DNA of 64,000 bases, from the NCBI RefSeq assembly GCF_000718135.1, contig NZ_JOEM01000015.1, positions 120,475 through 184,474 of the forward strand, in the 5' to 3' direction. The position numbers were made by a program, and so were the translations under genes. Numbering within the stretch: position 1 is the stretch's first letter; every line of letters starts with the position of its first letter. Source of the stretch: Streptomyces cyaneofuscatus (lineage in GTDB: Bacteria > Actinomycetota > Actinomycetes > Streptomycetales > Streptomycetaceae). The notes beneath the pieces were generated by a model. The model did not search any database, had not been told where the DNA came from, and saw only the letters and a program-made list of their open reading frames with translations. Below, piece after piece: positions 37,626 to 46,333 of the stretch.

Positions 37626-37643
37626 ATTCCGGCGCGCCGGAAT
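37626..37643. repeat. 18-bp perfect palindrome before rpmB
   Basis: ATTCCGGCGCGCCGGAAT, a perfect palindrome, lies 37-54 nt before the rpmB start and within its probable leader. It could be an operator or a small RNA hairpin. Confidence 0.5.
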
Positions 37644-37679
37644 TCACTGTAAGTGCATCTGAAGTCTTTGGAGTGACCC

Positions 37680-37865
37680 GTGGCTGCCAACTGCGACGTT
37701 TGCGGCAAGGGGCCGAGCTTCGGCAACAGCATTTCGCACTCGCACCGCCGTACGTCCCGTCGCTGGAACCCCAACATCCAGCGCGTGCGTGCCGTGGTCG
37801 GTCGGACGCCGAAGCGGCTCAACGTCTGCACCTCGTGCATCAAGGCCGGCAAGGTCGCGCGCTGA
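37680..37865 (+). CDS. rpmB: 50S ribosomal protein L28
   Basis: bL28 of 61 residues, starting at a GTG (37680) with GGAG upstream (TTTGGAGTGACCC). The cysteine pairs CDVCGKG and CTSC mark the zinc-binding form. The basic centre ([16 protein letters not shown]) matches the family. It is divergent from the fakA-like gene, a standard Gram-positive arrangement (rpmB next to DAK-recG). Confidence 0.97.
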   Translation: MAANCDVCGKGPSFGNSISHSHRRTSRRWNPNIQRVRAVVGRTPKRLNVCTSCIKAGKVAR

Positions 37866-37898
37866 CGTCTCCGTCGTAGCGCAGCCTTCCGGTTGCCC

Positions 37899-37932
37899 AA
37901 AAAGCCGGTCCACCTCGGTGGACCGGCTTTTT
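37899..37932. terminator. Bidirectional intrinsic terminator
   Basis: A 15-bp stem (AAAAAGCCGGTCCAC and complement) with a 4-nt loop. Because the arms begin with A5 and end with T5, each strand reads into a T-tract. It ends rpmB on the plus strand and thiD on the minus strand. Confidence 0.9.
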
Positions 37933-37953
37933 GCTGTGCTCCGACGGCTGTAG

Positions 37954-38763
37954 TCAGCCGGCCTGGCGCGTCCGCCAGCCGTGGTCGACCGGGCCGATAC
38001 CGCCGCCCAGTGCGAATCCGGCCCGGATCGCACCGGTGACGTACGCCTTCGCGCCCTCCACCGCCGTGGGCACGTCCTGGCCGAGCGCGAGCCCGGAGGC
38101 GATGGCGGAGGCGAGGGTGCAGCCGGTGCCGTGGGTGTGCCGGTTGTCGTAACGGGGGGCGCGCAGCCAGTGTTCCGCGCTCCCGTCGGTGAGCAGGTCG
38201 ACCGCCTCGCCGGGCAGGTGGCCGCCCTTGATGAGCGCCCAGCGCGGTCCGAACGCGAGGATCTCCGCGGCGGCCCGCCGCATGCCGTCCTCGTCGGTGA
38301 CCTGTACGCCGGTGAGCTGCGCCACTTCGTCGAGGTTCGGGGTGGCCACCGTGGCGACGGGCAGCAGCTTCGTCCGTACGGAATCGAGCGCCTCGGCGGC
38401 GAGCAGCGCGTCCCCGTGCTTGGAGACTCCGACCGGGTCGACGACGACGGGGGCGTCCGTCCCGGCGAGGAGTTCGGCGACGGTCTCGACGAGCGCGGCC
38501 GAGGCGAGCATCCCGGTCTTCACCGCCTGGACGCCGATGTCGTCGACGACGCTGCGGTACTGGGCGCGTACGGCGTCCACCGGGAGCTCCCACGCGCCCT
38601 GGACGCCGAGGGAGTTCTGCGCTGTGACGGCGGTGAGCACGCTCATGCCGTGCACACCGAGGGCGAGCATGGTCTTCAGATCGGCCTGGATCCCCGCACC
38701 GCCGCCGGAGTCGGATCCGGCGACGGTGAGGACGCGGGGCGGTACAGCGGTACGTATGGGCAT
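37954..38763 (-). CDS. thiD: Hydroxymethylpyrimidine/phosphomethylpyrimidine kinase
   Basis: Ribokinase-family enzyme that phosphorylates HMP and HMP-P in thiamine synthesis. In 269 residues: [22 protein letters not shown] at the start, [23 protein letters not shown] and the C-terminal anion hole/catalytic base [14 protein letters not shown]. Start taken as the ATG at 38763 (MPIRTAV), though no clear Shine-Dalgarno is present. It is downstream of thiL, so the two thiamine kinases are probably co-transcribed. I see no TPP riboswitch. Confidence 0.95.
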   Translation of the reverse strand: MPIRTAVPPRVLTVAGSDSGGGAGIQADLKTMLALGVHGMSVLTAVTAQNSLGVQGAWELPVDAVRAQYRSVVDDIGVQAVKTGMLASAALVETVAELLAGTDAPVVVDPVGVSKHGDALLAAEALDSVRTKLLPVATVATPNLDEVAQLTGVQVTDEDGMRRAAAEILAFGPRWALIKGGHLPGEAVDLLTDGSAEHWLRAPRYDNRHTHGTGCTLASAIASGLALGQDVPTAVEGAKAYVTGAIRAGFALGGGIGPVDHGWRTRQAG

Positions 38764-38803
38764 GCGCAGCAATCTAGTACGCGCACGCGCGCGCCAAAGG
38801 CTC

Positions 38804-38850
38804 ACGCGTGAGCCCTGCGCTCCAGTACGCGTGAGCCCTGCGCTCTAGTA
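38804..38850. repeat. 23-bp tandem repeat at thiL stop
   Basis: Two tandem copies with a 23-bp period (38804-38826 and 38827-38849) share ACGCGTGAGCCCTGCGCT followed by C(C/T)AGT. The right copy supplies the thiL stop codon. Adjacent copies with one mismatch suggest a recent small duplication. Confidence 0.75.
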
Positions 38851-39816
38851 GGTGTCCTCGATCGCGCCGAAGTGGTCCCAGCCGCCCTTGCTGGTCCAGG
38901 GCGCCCCGTCCACGGTGACCTGGGGCAGGGCCGAGGGGTTGAGGACCTCGCCGATCACCTTCCAGCGGGCGGGGAGCTTCACGTCGGGCGGGAAGGTCGC
39001 CACGATCGCGTGGTCCTCTCCCCCGGTCAGCACCCACTGGAGCGGGTCGACGCCGACGGCCTGGCCGATGTCGGACATCTGCGAGGGGATGTCGATGAGC
39101 CCGGAGCGCAGGTCGATGCGGACCTTGCTGGCCTCGGCGATGTGCCCGAGGTCCGCGACGAGCCCGTCGCTGACGTCGGTCATCGCGGTGGCGCCGAGTC
39201 CGGCGGCCGCGGGGCCCGCGTGGTACGGCGGTTCGGGGCGGCGGTGGGCCTCCACGAAGGCGCGGGGCGAGCGGAAGCCGCGGGAGAGCACGGCGTACCC
39301 GGCGGCGGACCAGCCGAGCCAGCCGGTGACGGCGACGACGTCGCCGGGGCGTGCGCCGGCGCGGGTGACCGGTTCGTGGTTGCGCAGGTCGCCGAGGGCG
39401 GTGATGGCGACGGTGATGGTGTCGCCGCCGACCACGTCGCCGCCGACGACGGCCGCCCCCGCCACCTGGCACTCGTCCCGCAGCCCGTCCATCAGCTCGG
39501 CGGCCCAGGTGACCGGGAGGTCGGCGGGGACGACGAGGCCGAGGAGCAGTGCGGTGGGCACGGCGCCCATGGCCGCGATGTCGGCGAGGTTCTGCGCCGC
39601 CGCCTTGCGGCCGACGTCGTACGCCGTCGACCAGTCGCGGCGGAAGTGCCGCCCTTCCAGCAGGATGTCCGTACTGGCCACGACCCTGCGGTCGGGAGCG
39701 GCCACGACCGCGGCGTCGTCGCCGGGCCCCAGCCGTACCGCCGGAGTGGTGGTGAGCCGGGACGTGAGCTCTCTGATGAGCCCGAACTCCCCCAACTCGC
39801 CCACGGTTCCCTTCAC
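38845..39816 (-). CDS. thiL: Thiamine-monophosphate kinase
   Basis: ATP-dependent kinase making thiamine pyrophosphate, the active cofactor. In 323 residues: PGDDAAVV (about 31-38, metal-binding Asp pair), STDILLEGRHF, GGDVVGGDT, TDVSDGLVADLGHIAEAS and LTGGEDHAIV match the PurM-like ThiL fold. The GTG start at 39816 follows AGAGGTGAG. It precedes thiD across a short tandem repeat. Confidence 0.96.
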   Translation of the reverse strand: MKGTVGELGEFGLIRELTSRLTTTPAVRLGPGDDAAVVAAPDRRVVASTDILLEGRHFRRDWSTAYDVGRKAAAQNLADIAAMGAVPTALLLGLVVPADLPVTWAAELMDGLRDECQVAGAAVVGGDVVGGDTITVAITALGDLRNHEPVTRAGARPGDVVAVTGWLGWSAAGYAVLSRGFRSPRAFVEAHRRPEPPYHAGPAAAGLGATAMTDVSDGLVADLGHIAEASKVRIDLRSGLIDIPSQMSDIGQAVGVDPLQWVLTGGEDHAIVATFPPDVKLPARWKVIGEVLNPSALPQVTVDGAPWTSKGGWDHFGAIEDTY

Positions 39817-40056
39817 CGAGTCTCACCTCTCATTTATCGCCCCGGACACCCGTCCGGGCCCCCGGTCGCGAGCCGTCACTGCTGTCGGTACCGTCAGGAG
39901 AGCTGTCGGCACCGTCAAGGGATACGTCAACTTCCGCACTCCGCACGCCACGCTGTGGACGTCACACGGCCCGTAGGTCTCCCCGTCACCCTCGGCGACG
40001 CGATAACGTGGCGTCCCTTTCCCCCACATGATCCTCGTGGCCGCCCTGGAGGTTCC

Positions 40057-40290
40057 GTGGTACAGGCGTACATCCTCATCCAGACCGAGGTGGGCAAGGC
40101 GTCGATCGTCGCCGAGACCATTTCCAAGATTCCGGGAGTCATCCAGGCAGAGGACGTCACCGGTCCGTACGACGTGATCGTGCGGGCCCAGGCCGACACG
40201 GTCGATGCACTCGGCCGCATGGTGGTCGCCAAAGTGCAGCAGGTGGACGGCATCACGCGCACCCTGACCTGTCCGGTCGTCCACCTCTGA
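40057..40290 (+). CDS. Stand-alone Lrp/AsnC ligand-binding (RAM) domain protein
   Basis: A 77-residue protein consisting only of the effector-binding RAM domain of Lrp/AsnC regulators (VQAYILIQTEVGKASIVAE; VTGPYDVIVRAQADTVDAL; RTLTCPVVHL), with no helix-turn-helix. Such proteins form oligomers and may bind amino acids or modulate full-length Lrp proteins. The partner is unknown. The GTG at 40057 has GGAGG 4 nt upstream. Divergent from thiL. Confidence 0.93.
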   Translation: MVQAYILIQTEVGKASIVAETISKIPGVIQAEDVTGPYDVIVRAQADTVDALGRMVVAKVQQVDGITRTLTCPVVHL

Positions 40291-40422
40291 CCCCCGTCCG
40301 GTGCCGCGCGTGGGACGCGCGGCCGGTTTCTCCGCCCCGGCACCGTGCTCTCCGCGCGCTGACGGGGCGATCGTACTGCGCTACGGCCGCTCCCCCGTCC
40401 ACGAAGACCGCTTGCCCCCACG

Positions 40423-40464
40423 CCCGGAAGGCCGGGACGGCCACCGCCGTCCCGGCCTTCCGGG
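40423..40464. terminator. Bidirectional terminator, 18-bp stem
   Basis: Perfect 18-bp inverted repeat (CCCGGAAGGCCGGGACGG and complement) around CCACCG, between the convergent RAM-domain gene and ddl. Confidence 0.85.
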
Positions 40465-40468
40465 TCTC

Positions 40469-41644
40469 TCAGCGCAGTCCGGTGGAGCGGGTCAACGCGG
40501 CCTGGATCAGCCGGTCGACCAGCTCGGGGTAGCTCACGCCGCTCTCCTGCCACATGCGCGGGTACATGGAGATCGGGGTGAAGCCCGGCAGGGTGTTGAT
40601 CTCGTTGATGACGAAGGTGCCGTCCTCGGTGAGGAAGAAGTCGGCGCGCACCAGCCCCTCGCAGGAGGTGGCGTCGAAGGCGGCGACGGCGAGCCGCTGG
40701 ACCTCGGCGGTCTCCTCCGCGGTGAGCGGTGCGGGTACCAGGCCGGCGGCGGAGTCGATGTACTTCGCCTCGAAGTCGTAGAACTCGTGCGCGGTGACCG
40801 GGGGGATCTCGGCGGGCACGCTGGCGCGCGGTCCGTCCTCGAACTCCAGCACGCCGCACTCGATCTCGCGGCCGCGCAGCAGGGACTCCACGAGGAACTT
40901 GGGGTCGTGGCGCCGGGCCTCCTCGATCGCCGCGTCCAGGCCGGAGAGCTCGTCGACCTTGGTGATGCCCATCGAGGAGCCGCCGCGGGCGGGCTTGATG
41001 AAGAGCGGCCAGCCGTGCTCACCGGCGAAGTCCACGATCCGCTTGCGTACGGCGGAGGGGTCGCGGTCCCACTCGCGGGGCCGGACGACCTCGTACGGTC
41101 CGACCGGGAGTCCGAAGGAGATGAAGACGCGCTTCATGTACTCCTTGTCCTGGCCGACGGCGGAGGCGAGGACGCCGGCGCCGACGTAGGGCACCCCGGA
41201 GAGTTCGAGCAGCCCCTGGAGGGTGCCGTCCTCCCCGTACGGGCCGTGCAGCACGGGGAAGACGACGTCGACCTCGCCGAGCGCCTTGGGCACCGAGCCG
41301 GGTTCGGTGTAGACGACCTCGCGGCTGCCCGGGTCCACGGAGAGCACGACGCTGCCCTCGGTGGACTCGGTGAGCCGGTCCACGTCGGGGACCTTGCGGT
41401 CGGTGATGGCCATGCGTTCGGGATCGTCCGCGGTGAGCGCCCAGCGGCCGTCCGTCGTGATGCCGATCGGCAGGACGTCGTACTTCGTCCGGTCGATGGC
41501 CTTCATGACGGCGCCGGCCGTGACGACCGAGATGCCGTGTTCGGAGCTGCGGCCGCCGAACACGACAGCCACACGCGGCTTGCGGCGCTGCTGCTCAGGG
41601 CTCTCGGGGCGCTCAGGGCTCTGGGGGAGGTTCTCGCTGCTCAT
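40469..41644 (-). CDS. ddlA: D-alanine--D-alanine ligase
   Basis: ATP-grasp ligase that makes the D-Ala-D-Ala end of the peptidoglycan stem peptide. In 391 residues: VVFGGRSSEHGISVVT (about 26-41), HGPYGEDGTLQG, LFIKPARGGSSMGI, HEFYDFEAKY (the omega-loop region), and NEINTLPGFTPISMYP. The sequence fits an ordinary Ddl rather than a VanA-type D-lactate ligase, so glycopeptide resistance is not suggested. The N-terminal ~20 residues are low-complexity. Upstream are gpsA and plsC on the same strand. Confidence 0.96.
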   Translation of the reverse strand: MSSENLPQSPERPESPEQQRRKPRVAVVFGGRSSEHGISVVTAGAVMKAIDRTKYDVLPIGITTDGRWALTADDPERMAITDRKVPDVDRLTESTEGSVVLSVDPGSREVVYTEPGSVPKALGEVDVVFPVLHGPYGEDGTLQGLLELSGVPYVGAGVLASAVGQDKEYMKRVFISFGLPVGPYEVVRPREWDRDPSAVRKRIVDFAGEHGWPLFIKPARGGSSMGITKVDELSGLDAAIEEARRHDPKFLVESLLRGREIECGVLEFEDGPRASVPAEIPPVTAHEFYDFEAKYIDSAAGLVPAPLTAEETAEVQRLAVAAFDATSCEGLVRADFFLTEDGTFVINEINTLPGFTPISMYPRMWQESGVSYPELVDRLIQAALTRSTGLR

Positions 41645-41678
41645 ATCGCGATGAGCGTACCTGCTGGTAAGGGAGGAG

Positions 41679-42689
41679 TCAGCGTCGCTCGGCCTTGGCG
41701 CTCCGCGACATCAGCTCCTTGACGGCGACGACCGGCGACTTGCCCTCGTGGACGATCGAGACGACGGTCTCCGTGATGGGCATGTCGACCCCGTGCCGGC
41801 GCGCCAGGTCGAGGACCGATTCGCAGGACTTGACGCCCTCGGCGGTCTGCTTGGTGACGGCGATCGTCTCCTGGAGCGTCATGCCGCGGCCGAGGTTGGT
41901 GCCGAAGGTGTGGTTGCGCGAGAGCGGCGAGGAGCAGGTGGCCACCAGGTCGCCCAGGCCCGCGAGTCCGGAGAACGTCAGCGGGTCGGCGCCCATGGCC
42001 ACGCCCAGCCGGGTGGTCTCGGCGAGGCCGCGGGTGATGAGGGAGCCCTTGGTGTTGTCGCCGAGGCCCATGCCGTCCGCGATGCCGACGGCGAGGCCGA
42101 TGACGTTCTTCACGGCGCCGCCGAGCTCGCAGCCGACGACATCGGTGTTGGTGTACGGGCGGAAGTACGGGGTGTGGCAGGCGGCCTGGAGGCGCTGGGC
42201 CACGGACTCGTCGGCGCAGGCGACGACGGCGGCGGCGGGGCGGCGCTCGGCGATCTCCTTGGCGAGGTTGGGTCCGGAGACGACGGCGATGCGGTCGGCG
42301 GTCACCTTGGTGACGTCCGCGATGACCTCGCTCATCAGCTCGGCGGTGCCCAGCTCGACGCCCTTCATCAGGGAGACCAGGACGGTGTCCTGCTCCAGGT
42401 GCGGGGCCCAGTCGGCGAGGTTGGCGCGCAGCGTCTGGGAGGGCACGACGAGGAAGGCGAACTCGGCTCCGAGCAGCGCCTCGGCGGGGTCGGTGGTGGC
42501 GCGGATCGAGGCGGGGAGCTCGATGCCCGGCAGGTAGTCCGGGTTGGTGTGCGTGGTGTTGACGGTCTCGGCGACCTCGGCGCGGCGCCCCCAGAGGGTG
42601 ACCTCGCAGCCCGCGTCGGCGAGGATCACGGCGAACGCCGTACCCCATGAGCCGGTTCCGAAGACGGCTGCTTTTACGGGGTGCGTCAC
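41679..42689 (-). CDS. gpsA: Glycerol-3-phosphate dehydrogenase [NAD(P)+]
   Basis: Makes glycerol 3-phosphate from dihydroxyacetone phosphate for phospholipid synthesis. In 336 residues: the dinucleotide fold FGTGSWGTAFA (about 10-20), SLMKGVELG, SGPNLAKEIA, the catalytic Lys in ELGGAVKNVIGLA, and GDLVATCSSPLSRN. The GTG start overlaps the plsC stop by 4 nt (GTGA). Its product feeds the acyltransferase encoded just upstream. Confidence 0.97.
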   Translation of the reverse strand: MTHPVKAAVFGTGSWGTAFAVILADAGCEVTLWGRRAEVAETVNTTHTNPDYLPGIELPASIRATTDPAEALLGAEFAFLVVPSQTLRANLADWAPHLEQDTVLVSLMKGVELGTAELMSEVIADVTKVTADRIAVVSGPNLAKEIAERRPAAAVVACADESVAQRLQAACHTPYFRPYTNTDVVGCELGGAVKNVIGLAVGIADGMGLGDNTKGSLITRGLAETTRLGVAMGADPLTFSGLAGLGDLVATCSSPLSRNHTFGTNLGRGMTLQETIAVTKQTAEGVKSCESVLDLARRHGVDMPITETVVSIVHEGKSPVVAVKELMSRSAKAERR

Positions 42690-43438
42690 GTGGATCCCTT
42701 TCCCTGCGCCCTGCGCCGTTGTTCAGCGCGGGCTTTGCGGTGATCGTAGAGCTCGGCGGGGGCCTTCTCCCCGCGGACGTCCTCCAGCTGGCGGGTGATC
42801 GCGGCCATGATGACCTCGGTCGCCTGGCGCAGCACCTCGGGCGTCGGCTCGACATCGTAGAAGCGGCTGAGGTCGACGGGCGGGCCTGCCTGGACCTTCA
42901 GCGTCTTGCGGGGGAACAGCTGGAGCTTGTTCTCCTTGGCGTACGGCGGCATCGCGAGGTTGGCGCCCCACTGGGCGACCGGGATGACGGGGGCCTTGGT
43001 CATCAGGGCGACCCGGGCGGCGCCGGTCTTGCCGGCCATCGGCCACATGTCGGGGTCGCGGGTGAGGGTGCCCTCGGGGTAGAAGGCGACGCACTCGCCG
43101 CGCTCGATGGCGTCGACGGCGGCCCGGAAGGCGTCCAGGGCGTTGGTCGTCTCGCGGTAGACGGGGATCTGGCCGGTGCCGCGCAGCATCATCCCGACGA
43201 AGGGGGTGCGGAAGAGGCCCGCCTTGGCCAGGAGCCGGGGCACGCGTCCGGTGTTGTACTGGAAGTGGCCGTAGGAGAGCGGGTCCAGATAGGAGTTGTG
43301 ATTGACGGCGGTGATGAATCCGCCGTCGGCCGGAATGTGTTCCATCCCCCGCCAGTCACGCTTGAACAGAACCACCAATGGCGGCTTGGCGATAACCGCC
43401 GCCAGGCGGTACCAGAAGCCGATTCTGCGGCGGGACAC
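42686..43438 (-). CDS. plsC: 1-acyl-sn-glycerol-3-phosphate acyltransferase
   Basis: Membrane-associated acyltransferase of the PlsC family, 250 residues. The catalytic HxxxxD motif is NHNSYLD (about residues 47-53) and the glycerol-phosphate-binding motif is FYPEGTLTR (about 120-128). An N-terminal hydrophobic stretch (FWYRLAAVIAKPPLVVL) could bind the membrane. I chose the GTG at 43438 because AGGAAGG lies 7 nt upstream; an upstream ATG at 43465 is in frame. Coupled to gpsA. Confidence 0.94.
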   Translation of the reverse strand: MSRRRIGFWYRLAAVIAKPPLVVLFKRDWRGMEHIPADGGFITAVNHNSYLDPLSYGHFQYNTGRVPRLLAKAGLFRTPFVGMMLRGTGQIPVYRETTNALDAFRAAVDAIERGECVAFYPEGTLTRDPDMWPMAGKTGAARVALMTKAPVIPVAQWGANLAMPPYAKENKLQLFPRKTLKVQAGPPVDLSRFYDVEPTPEVLRQATEVIMAAITRQLEDVRGEKAPAELYDHRKARAEQRRRAQGKGST

Positions 43439-43600
43439 TCGGACACCTTCCTCTAAGGACCTCATCGGAACTTTCGACCTGTTGCCGGCTACCGACGGTC
43501 AAGTCTCGCCCCAGGCCCCTCCTCTGTCGAGAACACCGTACGCCTCACCCCCGGGCCCGGACCTCCGGGTTGTCGTACCGGCAGGCGAGAATAAGTCCTC

Positions 43601-44284
43601 ATGGTCACGGAGGGGGAGATCGCCACGAACACCGATCCGGCGGGGCTCTGGTCCCTGGTCGTTCCGCTGAAGCCGCTCGCGCGGGCCAAGAGCCGCCTGG
43701 GGCGGGCCGCGGGCGAGCTCGCCCGGCCGCGCCTGGCCCTGGCCTTCGCCCAGGACACGGTGGCGGCGGCACTCTCCTGTCCCCGGGTGCGGGATGTGGT
43801 GGTCGTCACGGACGACGCGGCGGCCGGGGCGGCCCTTTCGGCGCTCGGCGCCCGGATCGTGCCGGACGTCCCGGCGGCCGGGCTCAACGCCGCGCTGGCG
43901 TACGGGGCGCGCTCGGTGCGGGCCCTCGCGCCCGCCGTCCCGGTGGCCGCTCTCAACGCGGATCTGCCGGCCCTGCGCGCCGGAGAATTGGCTCGGGTGC
44001 TCGATTTTGCCTCCGCTTTTCCCCGGGCATTTCTCCGGGACGCGGCGGGAATCGGAACGACATTTCTGTCCTGCGCCGGGGGTACGGAATTGCGCCCCGT
44101 TTTCGGTGGCCCCTCCGCCGCCCGGCATCTGGCTTCGGGCGCGGTGGAAATAGCGCTGCCCGGGGTCGACTCGGTGCGCCGGGACGTGGATACGGGCGAG
44201 GACCTGGAGGTGGCTCTGGCCCTCGGGGCGGGGCCGTACACGGTGCGACTCACGGCCGCGCTCGCGTCGGCGCCGGACCGATAG
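43601..44284 (+). CDS. cofC: 2-phospho-L-lactate guanylyltransferase
   Basis: Nucleotidyltransferase of the coenzyme F420 pathway, activating 2-phospholactate or phosphoenolpyruvate with GTP. In 227 residues: VVPLKPLARAKSRLG (about 20-34), VVVTDDAAAGA, ALNADLPALRAGEL (metal-binding Asp region) and GVDSVRRDVDTGEDLEVAL match CofC. The ATG at 43601 has only a weak upstream SD. It is divergent from plsC and the next small gene follows after 10 nt. Other F420 genes (cofD/fbiA, cofE/fbiB) are not in the window. Confidence 0.93.
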   Translation: MVTEGEIATNTDPAGLWSLVVPLKPLARAKSRLGRAAGELARPRLALAFAQDTVAAALSCPRVRDVVVVTDDAAAGAALSALGARIVPDVPAAGLNAALAYGARSVRALAPAVPVAALNADLPALRAGELARVLDFASAFPRAFLRDAAGIGTTFLSCAGGTELRPVFGGPSAARHLASGAVEIALPGVDSVRRDVDTGEDLEVALALGAGPYTVRLTAALASAPDR

Positions 44285-44294
44285 GCTGCCGCCC

Positions 44295-44498
44295 ATGCAG
44301 GCGACCTCGTACACGTACGACCCCGAGACCCGGTCCGGCAGCGTGCTGCTGGACGACGGCACCCCGGTGGAGTTCGACGCCCCGGCCTTCGACGCGGGCG
44401 GTCTGCTGCTGCTGCGTCCGGGGCAGCGGGTGCGGGTCGAGGGCGAGGGCGAGGGTGCCGCCCTGCGGATCACGCTGGTGACGCTGCAGACGTTCTAG
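44295..44498 (+). CDS. Small conserved hypothetical protein
   Basis: A 67-residue protein, 10 nt after cofC and probably co-transcribed. The pattern SGSVLLDDGTPVEFDAPAFDAGGLLLLRPGQRVRVEGEGEG is short beta-strands with glycine turns, reminiscent of an OB/cold-shock-like barrel, but without RNP motifs. As I recall it is conserved beside hupS in Streptomyces. Function unknown. Confidence 0.85.
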   Translation: MQATSYTYDPETRSGSVLLDDGTPVEFDAPAFDAGGLLLLRPGQRVRVEGEGEGAALRITLVTLQTF

Positions 44499-44534
44499 AC
44501 CGTACGGGGGGTGAAGTGCCCCCGGACAGCCCGC

Positions 44535-44566
44535 GGGCCGGGCTCCCCCGGAGGGGAGCCCGGCCC
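44535..44566. terminator. Bidirectional terminator hairpin
   Basis: A 14-bp stem (GGGCCGGGCTCCCC and complement) with CGGA loop between the convergent small gene and hupS. Confidence 0.8.
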
Positions 44567-44600
44567 GGCGCGTTTCCTCGAAGCGAGCGGTTACCCGGTC

Positions 44601-45263
44601 TCACTTCTTGCGTGCGGTGGCCTTCTTGGCCGTGGTGGTGCGCGCCGTGGTCTTCTTCGCGGGCGCCTTCTTCGCCGTGGCCTTCTTGGCGGGCGCGGTC
44701 TTCTTGGCGGTCGCGGTGGCCTTCTTCGCCGGGGTCGCCTTCTTCGCGGCCGGCGTGGCCTTCTTCGCCGTGGCGGTCGCCTTCTTGGCGGTGGCCTTCT
44801 TGGCGGTGGCGGTGGTCTTCTTCGCCGGTGCCACGGCCTTCGTGGCGGTGGTCTTCCTGGGCGTGGCCTTCTTGGCGGCCGACTTCTTGGCGGCGGCGGC
44901 CTTGACCGTCGTACGGGCGGCGGAAGATCCGCCCGAGAGGCTGCCCTTGGGGGCCTTCTTCACGGCCACGTCGTTCTTGGGGAGCTTCTTGGAGCCGCTC
45001 ACCAGGTCCTTGAACCCCTGACCCGCGCGGAAGCGGGGCACCGAGGTCTTCTTGACCCGGACGCGCTCACCCGTCTGCGGGTTGCGGGCGTACCGGGCGG
45101 GGCGGTCGACCTTCTCGAACGAGCCGAAGCCGGTGACCGAGACACGGTCCCCGGCGACAACGGCACGGACGATGGCGTCGAGTACCGCGTCGACCGCGTC
45201 TGCGGCCTGCTGGCGGCCGCCGACCTTGTCGGCAATCGCTTCTACGAGCTGCGCCTTGTTCAC
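44601..45263 (-). CDS. hupS: HU-family nucleoid protein HupS with lysine-rich tail
   Basis: A 220-residue fusion-like nucleoid protein. Residues 1-~93 are a typical HU domain ([58 protein letters not shown]). Residues ~105-220 are a Lys/Ala/Thr tail with KKATA/KKTTA repeats resembling histone H1. In S. coelicolor HupS is enriched in spores and compacts the spore nucleoid. The GTG at 45263 follows AAGGGGAAGAC. The AT-rich upstream sequence (TATATAT near 45325-45335) probably holds its promoter. Confidence 0.96.
   Translation of the reverse strand: MNKAQLVEAIADKVGGRQQAADAVDAVLDAIVRAVVAGDRVSVTGFGSFEKVDRPARYARNPQTGERVRVKKTSVPRFRAGQGFKDLVSGSKKLPKNDVAVKKAPKGSLSGGSSAARTTVKAAAAKKSAAKKATPRKTTATKAVAPAKKTTATAKKATAKKATATAKKATPAAKKATPAKKATATAKKTAPAKKATAKKAPAKKTTARTTTAKKATARKK
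44608..44900 (-). repeat. Repetitive coding segment of the HupS tail
   Basis: Degenerate tandem units encoding KKATA/KKTTA/PAKK words, seen on the plus strand as recurrent TTCTT(G/C)GC(G/C)G(T/G) blocks. Such repeats tend to change length between strains. Confidence 0.7.
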
Positions 45264-45405
45264 GTCTTCCCCTTCGGAGACATTGCCGGAACGAAAGTGT
45301 TCAGGCTTTTTCGCACGTTAGGCAGATATATACCGCAAATCAAACACGAAACGGGCTAATCACCCTAGTGCCGCAACGAAGTCGACCGATGCGCAGTTCC
45401 ACGTG

Positions 45406-45633
45406 TCAGTCACCTTCGGGGAATCGGCCCTCATCGAGGTCCTTCATCAACCGGTCCAGACGCCTTGCCGCGTCCGGGAGATCGTGCTTCGCCGCGGCCG
45501 TGACGACCAGCAGCTTCCGGGAGAGCGCCATCCGTACGCCCTCCGGGACTTGCAGTGCACGCACCTTCGCGTGCGCTTCCTTCAATCGGTCGGCGACTTG
45601 GCCATAGAGCTTGAGTTGGCTGTCGCGTTCCAT
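45406..45633 (-). CDS. Small conserved hypothetical protein
   Basis: A 75-residue, largely helical protein (KLYGQVADRLKEAHAKVRALQVPEGVRMALSRKLLVVTAAAKHDLPDAARRLDRLMKDLDEG). I recognise no domain; it looks like a short alpha-helical hairpin. Start taken at the ATG at 45633 (MERDSQLK). It lies between hupS and leuD on the same strand, behind the leuCD terminator. As I recall it is conserved at this position in Streptomyces. Confidence 0.8.
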   Translation of the reverse strand: MERDSQLKLYGQVADRLKEAHAKVRALQVPEGVRMALSRKLLVVTAAAKHDLPDAARRLDRLMKDLDEGRFPEGD

Positions 45634-45687
45634 GCACCGATTGTGCCATCTGGGGCGAGTTGTCGCCCGAGGGGGGCTCAACAAGCG

Positions 45688-45721
45688 ACTGCGCCCCCTG
45701 CCCGGAGGCAGGGGGCGCAGT
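45688..45721 (-). terminator. Terminator after leuD
   Basis: A 15-bp perfect stem (ACTGCGCCCCCTGCC and complement) with a CGGA loop, 17 nt past the leuD stop. Confidence 0.82.
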
Positions 45722-45737
45722 CATGGAAAAGCGCTGC

Positions 45738-46331
45738 TCAGGCGTCAATTGTACGCGGTTTGTGGGACGGCCTGGCCGCCTCGTAAGCCGCGATGTCCGC
45801 TTCGTTCTGAAGGGTGAGGCTGATGTCGTCGAGGCCGTTGAGCAGTCGCCAGCGGGCGTTCTCGTCCAGCTCGAAGTCGGCGGTGATGCCCTCGGCTCGG
45901 ACCTGGCGGGTCTCCAGGTCGACGGTGATCTCGGCGGTCGGGTCGGCCTCGGTCAGCTCCCAGAGGGCGTCGACGACCTTCTGCTCCAGGACCACGGTCA
46001 GCAGGCCGTTCTTCAGCGAGTTGCCCCGGAAGATGTCGGCGAAGCGGGAGGAGATGACGGTCTTGAAGCCGAAGTTCTGCAGGGCCCAGACCGCGTGTTC
46101 GCGGGAGGAGCCCGTACCGAAGTCGGGGCCGGCCACCAGGACCGAGGCACCCTGTCGCTCGGGGCGGTTGAGGACGAAGTCGGCGTCCTTGCGCCAGGCT
46201 TCGAAGAGACCGTCCTCGAACCCGTCGCGGGTGACCTTCTTCAGCCAGTGGGCGGGGATGATCTGGTCGGTGTCGACGTTGCTGCGGCGCAGCGGGACGG
46301 CCCGGCCGGTGTGGGTGGTGAAGGCTTCCAT
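45738..46331 (-). CDS. leuD: 3-isopropylmalate dehydratase small subunit
   Basis: Swivelling subunit of isopropylmalate isomerase in leucine synthesis. The 197 residues contain the family segments [32 protein letters not shown] and [19 protein letters not shown]. It follows leuC by 2 nt. Confidence 0.97.
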   Translation of the reverse strand: MEAFTTHTGRAVPLRRSNVDTDQIIPAHWLKKVTRDGFEDGLFEAWRKDADFVLNRPERQGASVLVAGPDFGTGSSREHAVWALQNFGFKTVISSRFADIFRGNSLKNGLLTVVLEQKVVDALWELTEADPTAEITVDLETRQVRAEGITADFELDENARWRLLNGLDDISLTLQNEADIAAYEAARPSHKPRTIDA

Positions 46332-46333
46332 GG

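Noticed and set aside
37425..38850. TPP riboswitch for thiD or thiL
   Set aside because: No THI-box-like sequence was found upstream of either gene; the leaders are too short or lack the CTGAGA core.
40469..41644. D-Ala-D-Lac ligase (glycopeptide resistance)
   Set aside because: The omega-loop segment and general sequence fit ordinary Ddl, and no vanH/vanX genes are nearby.
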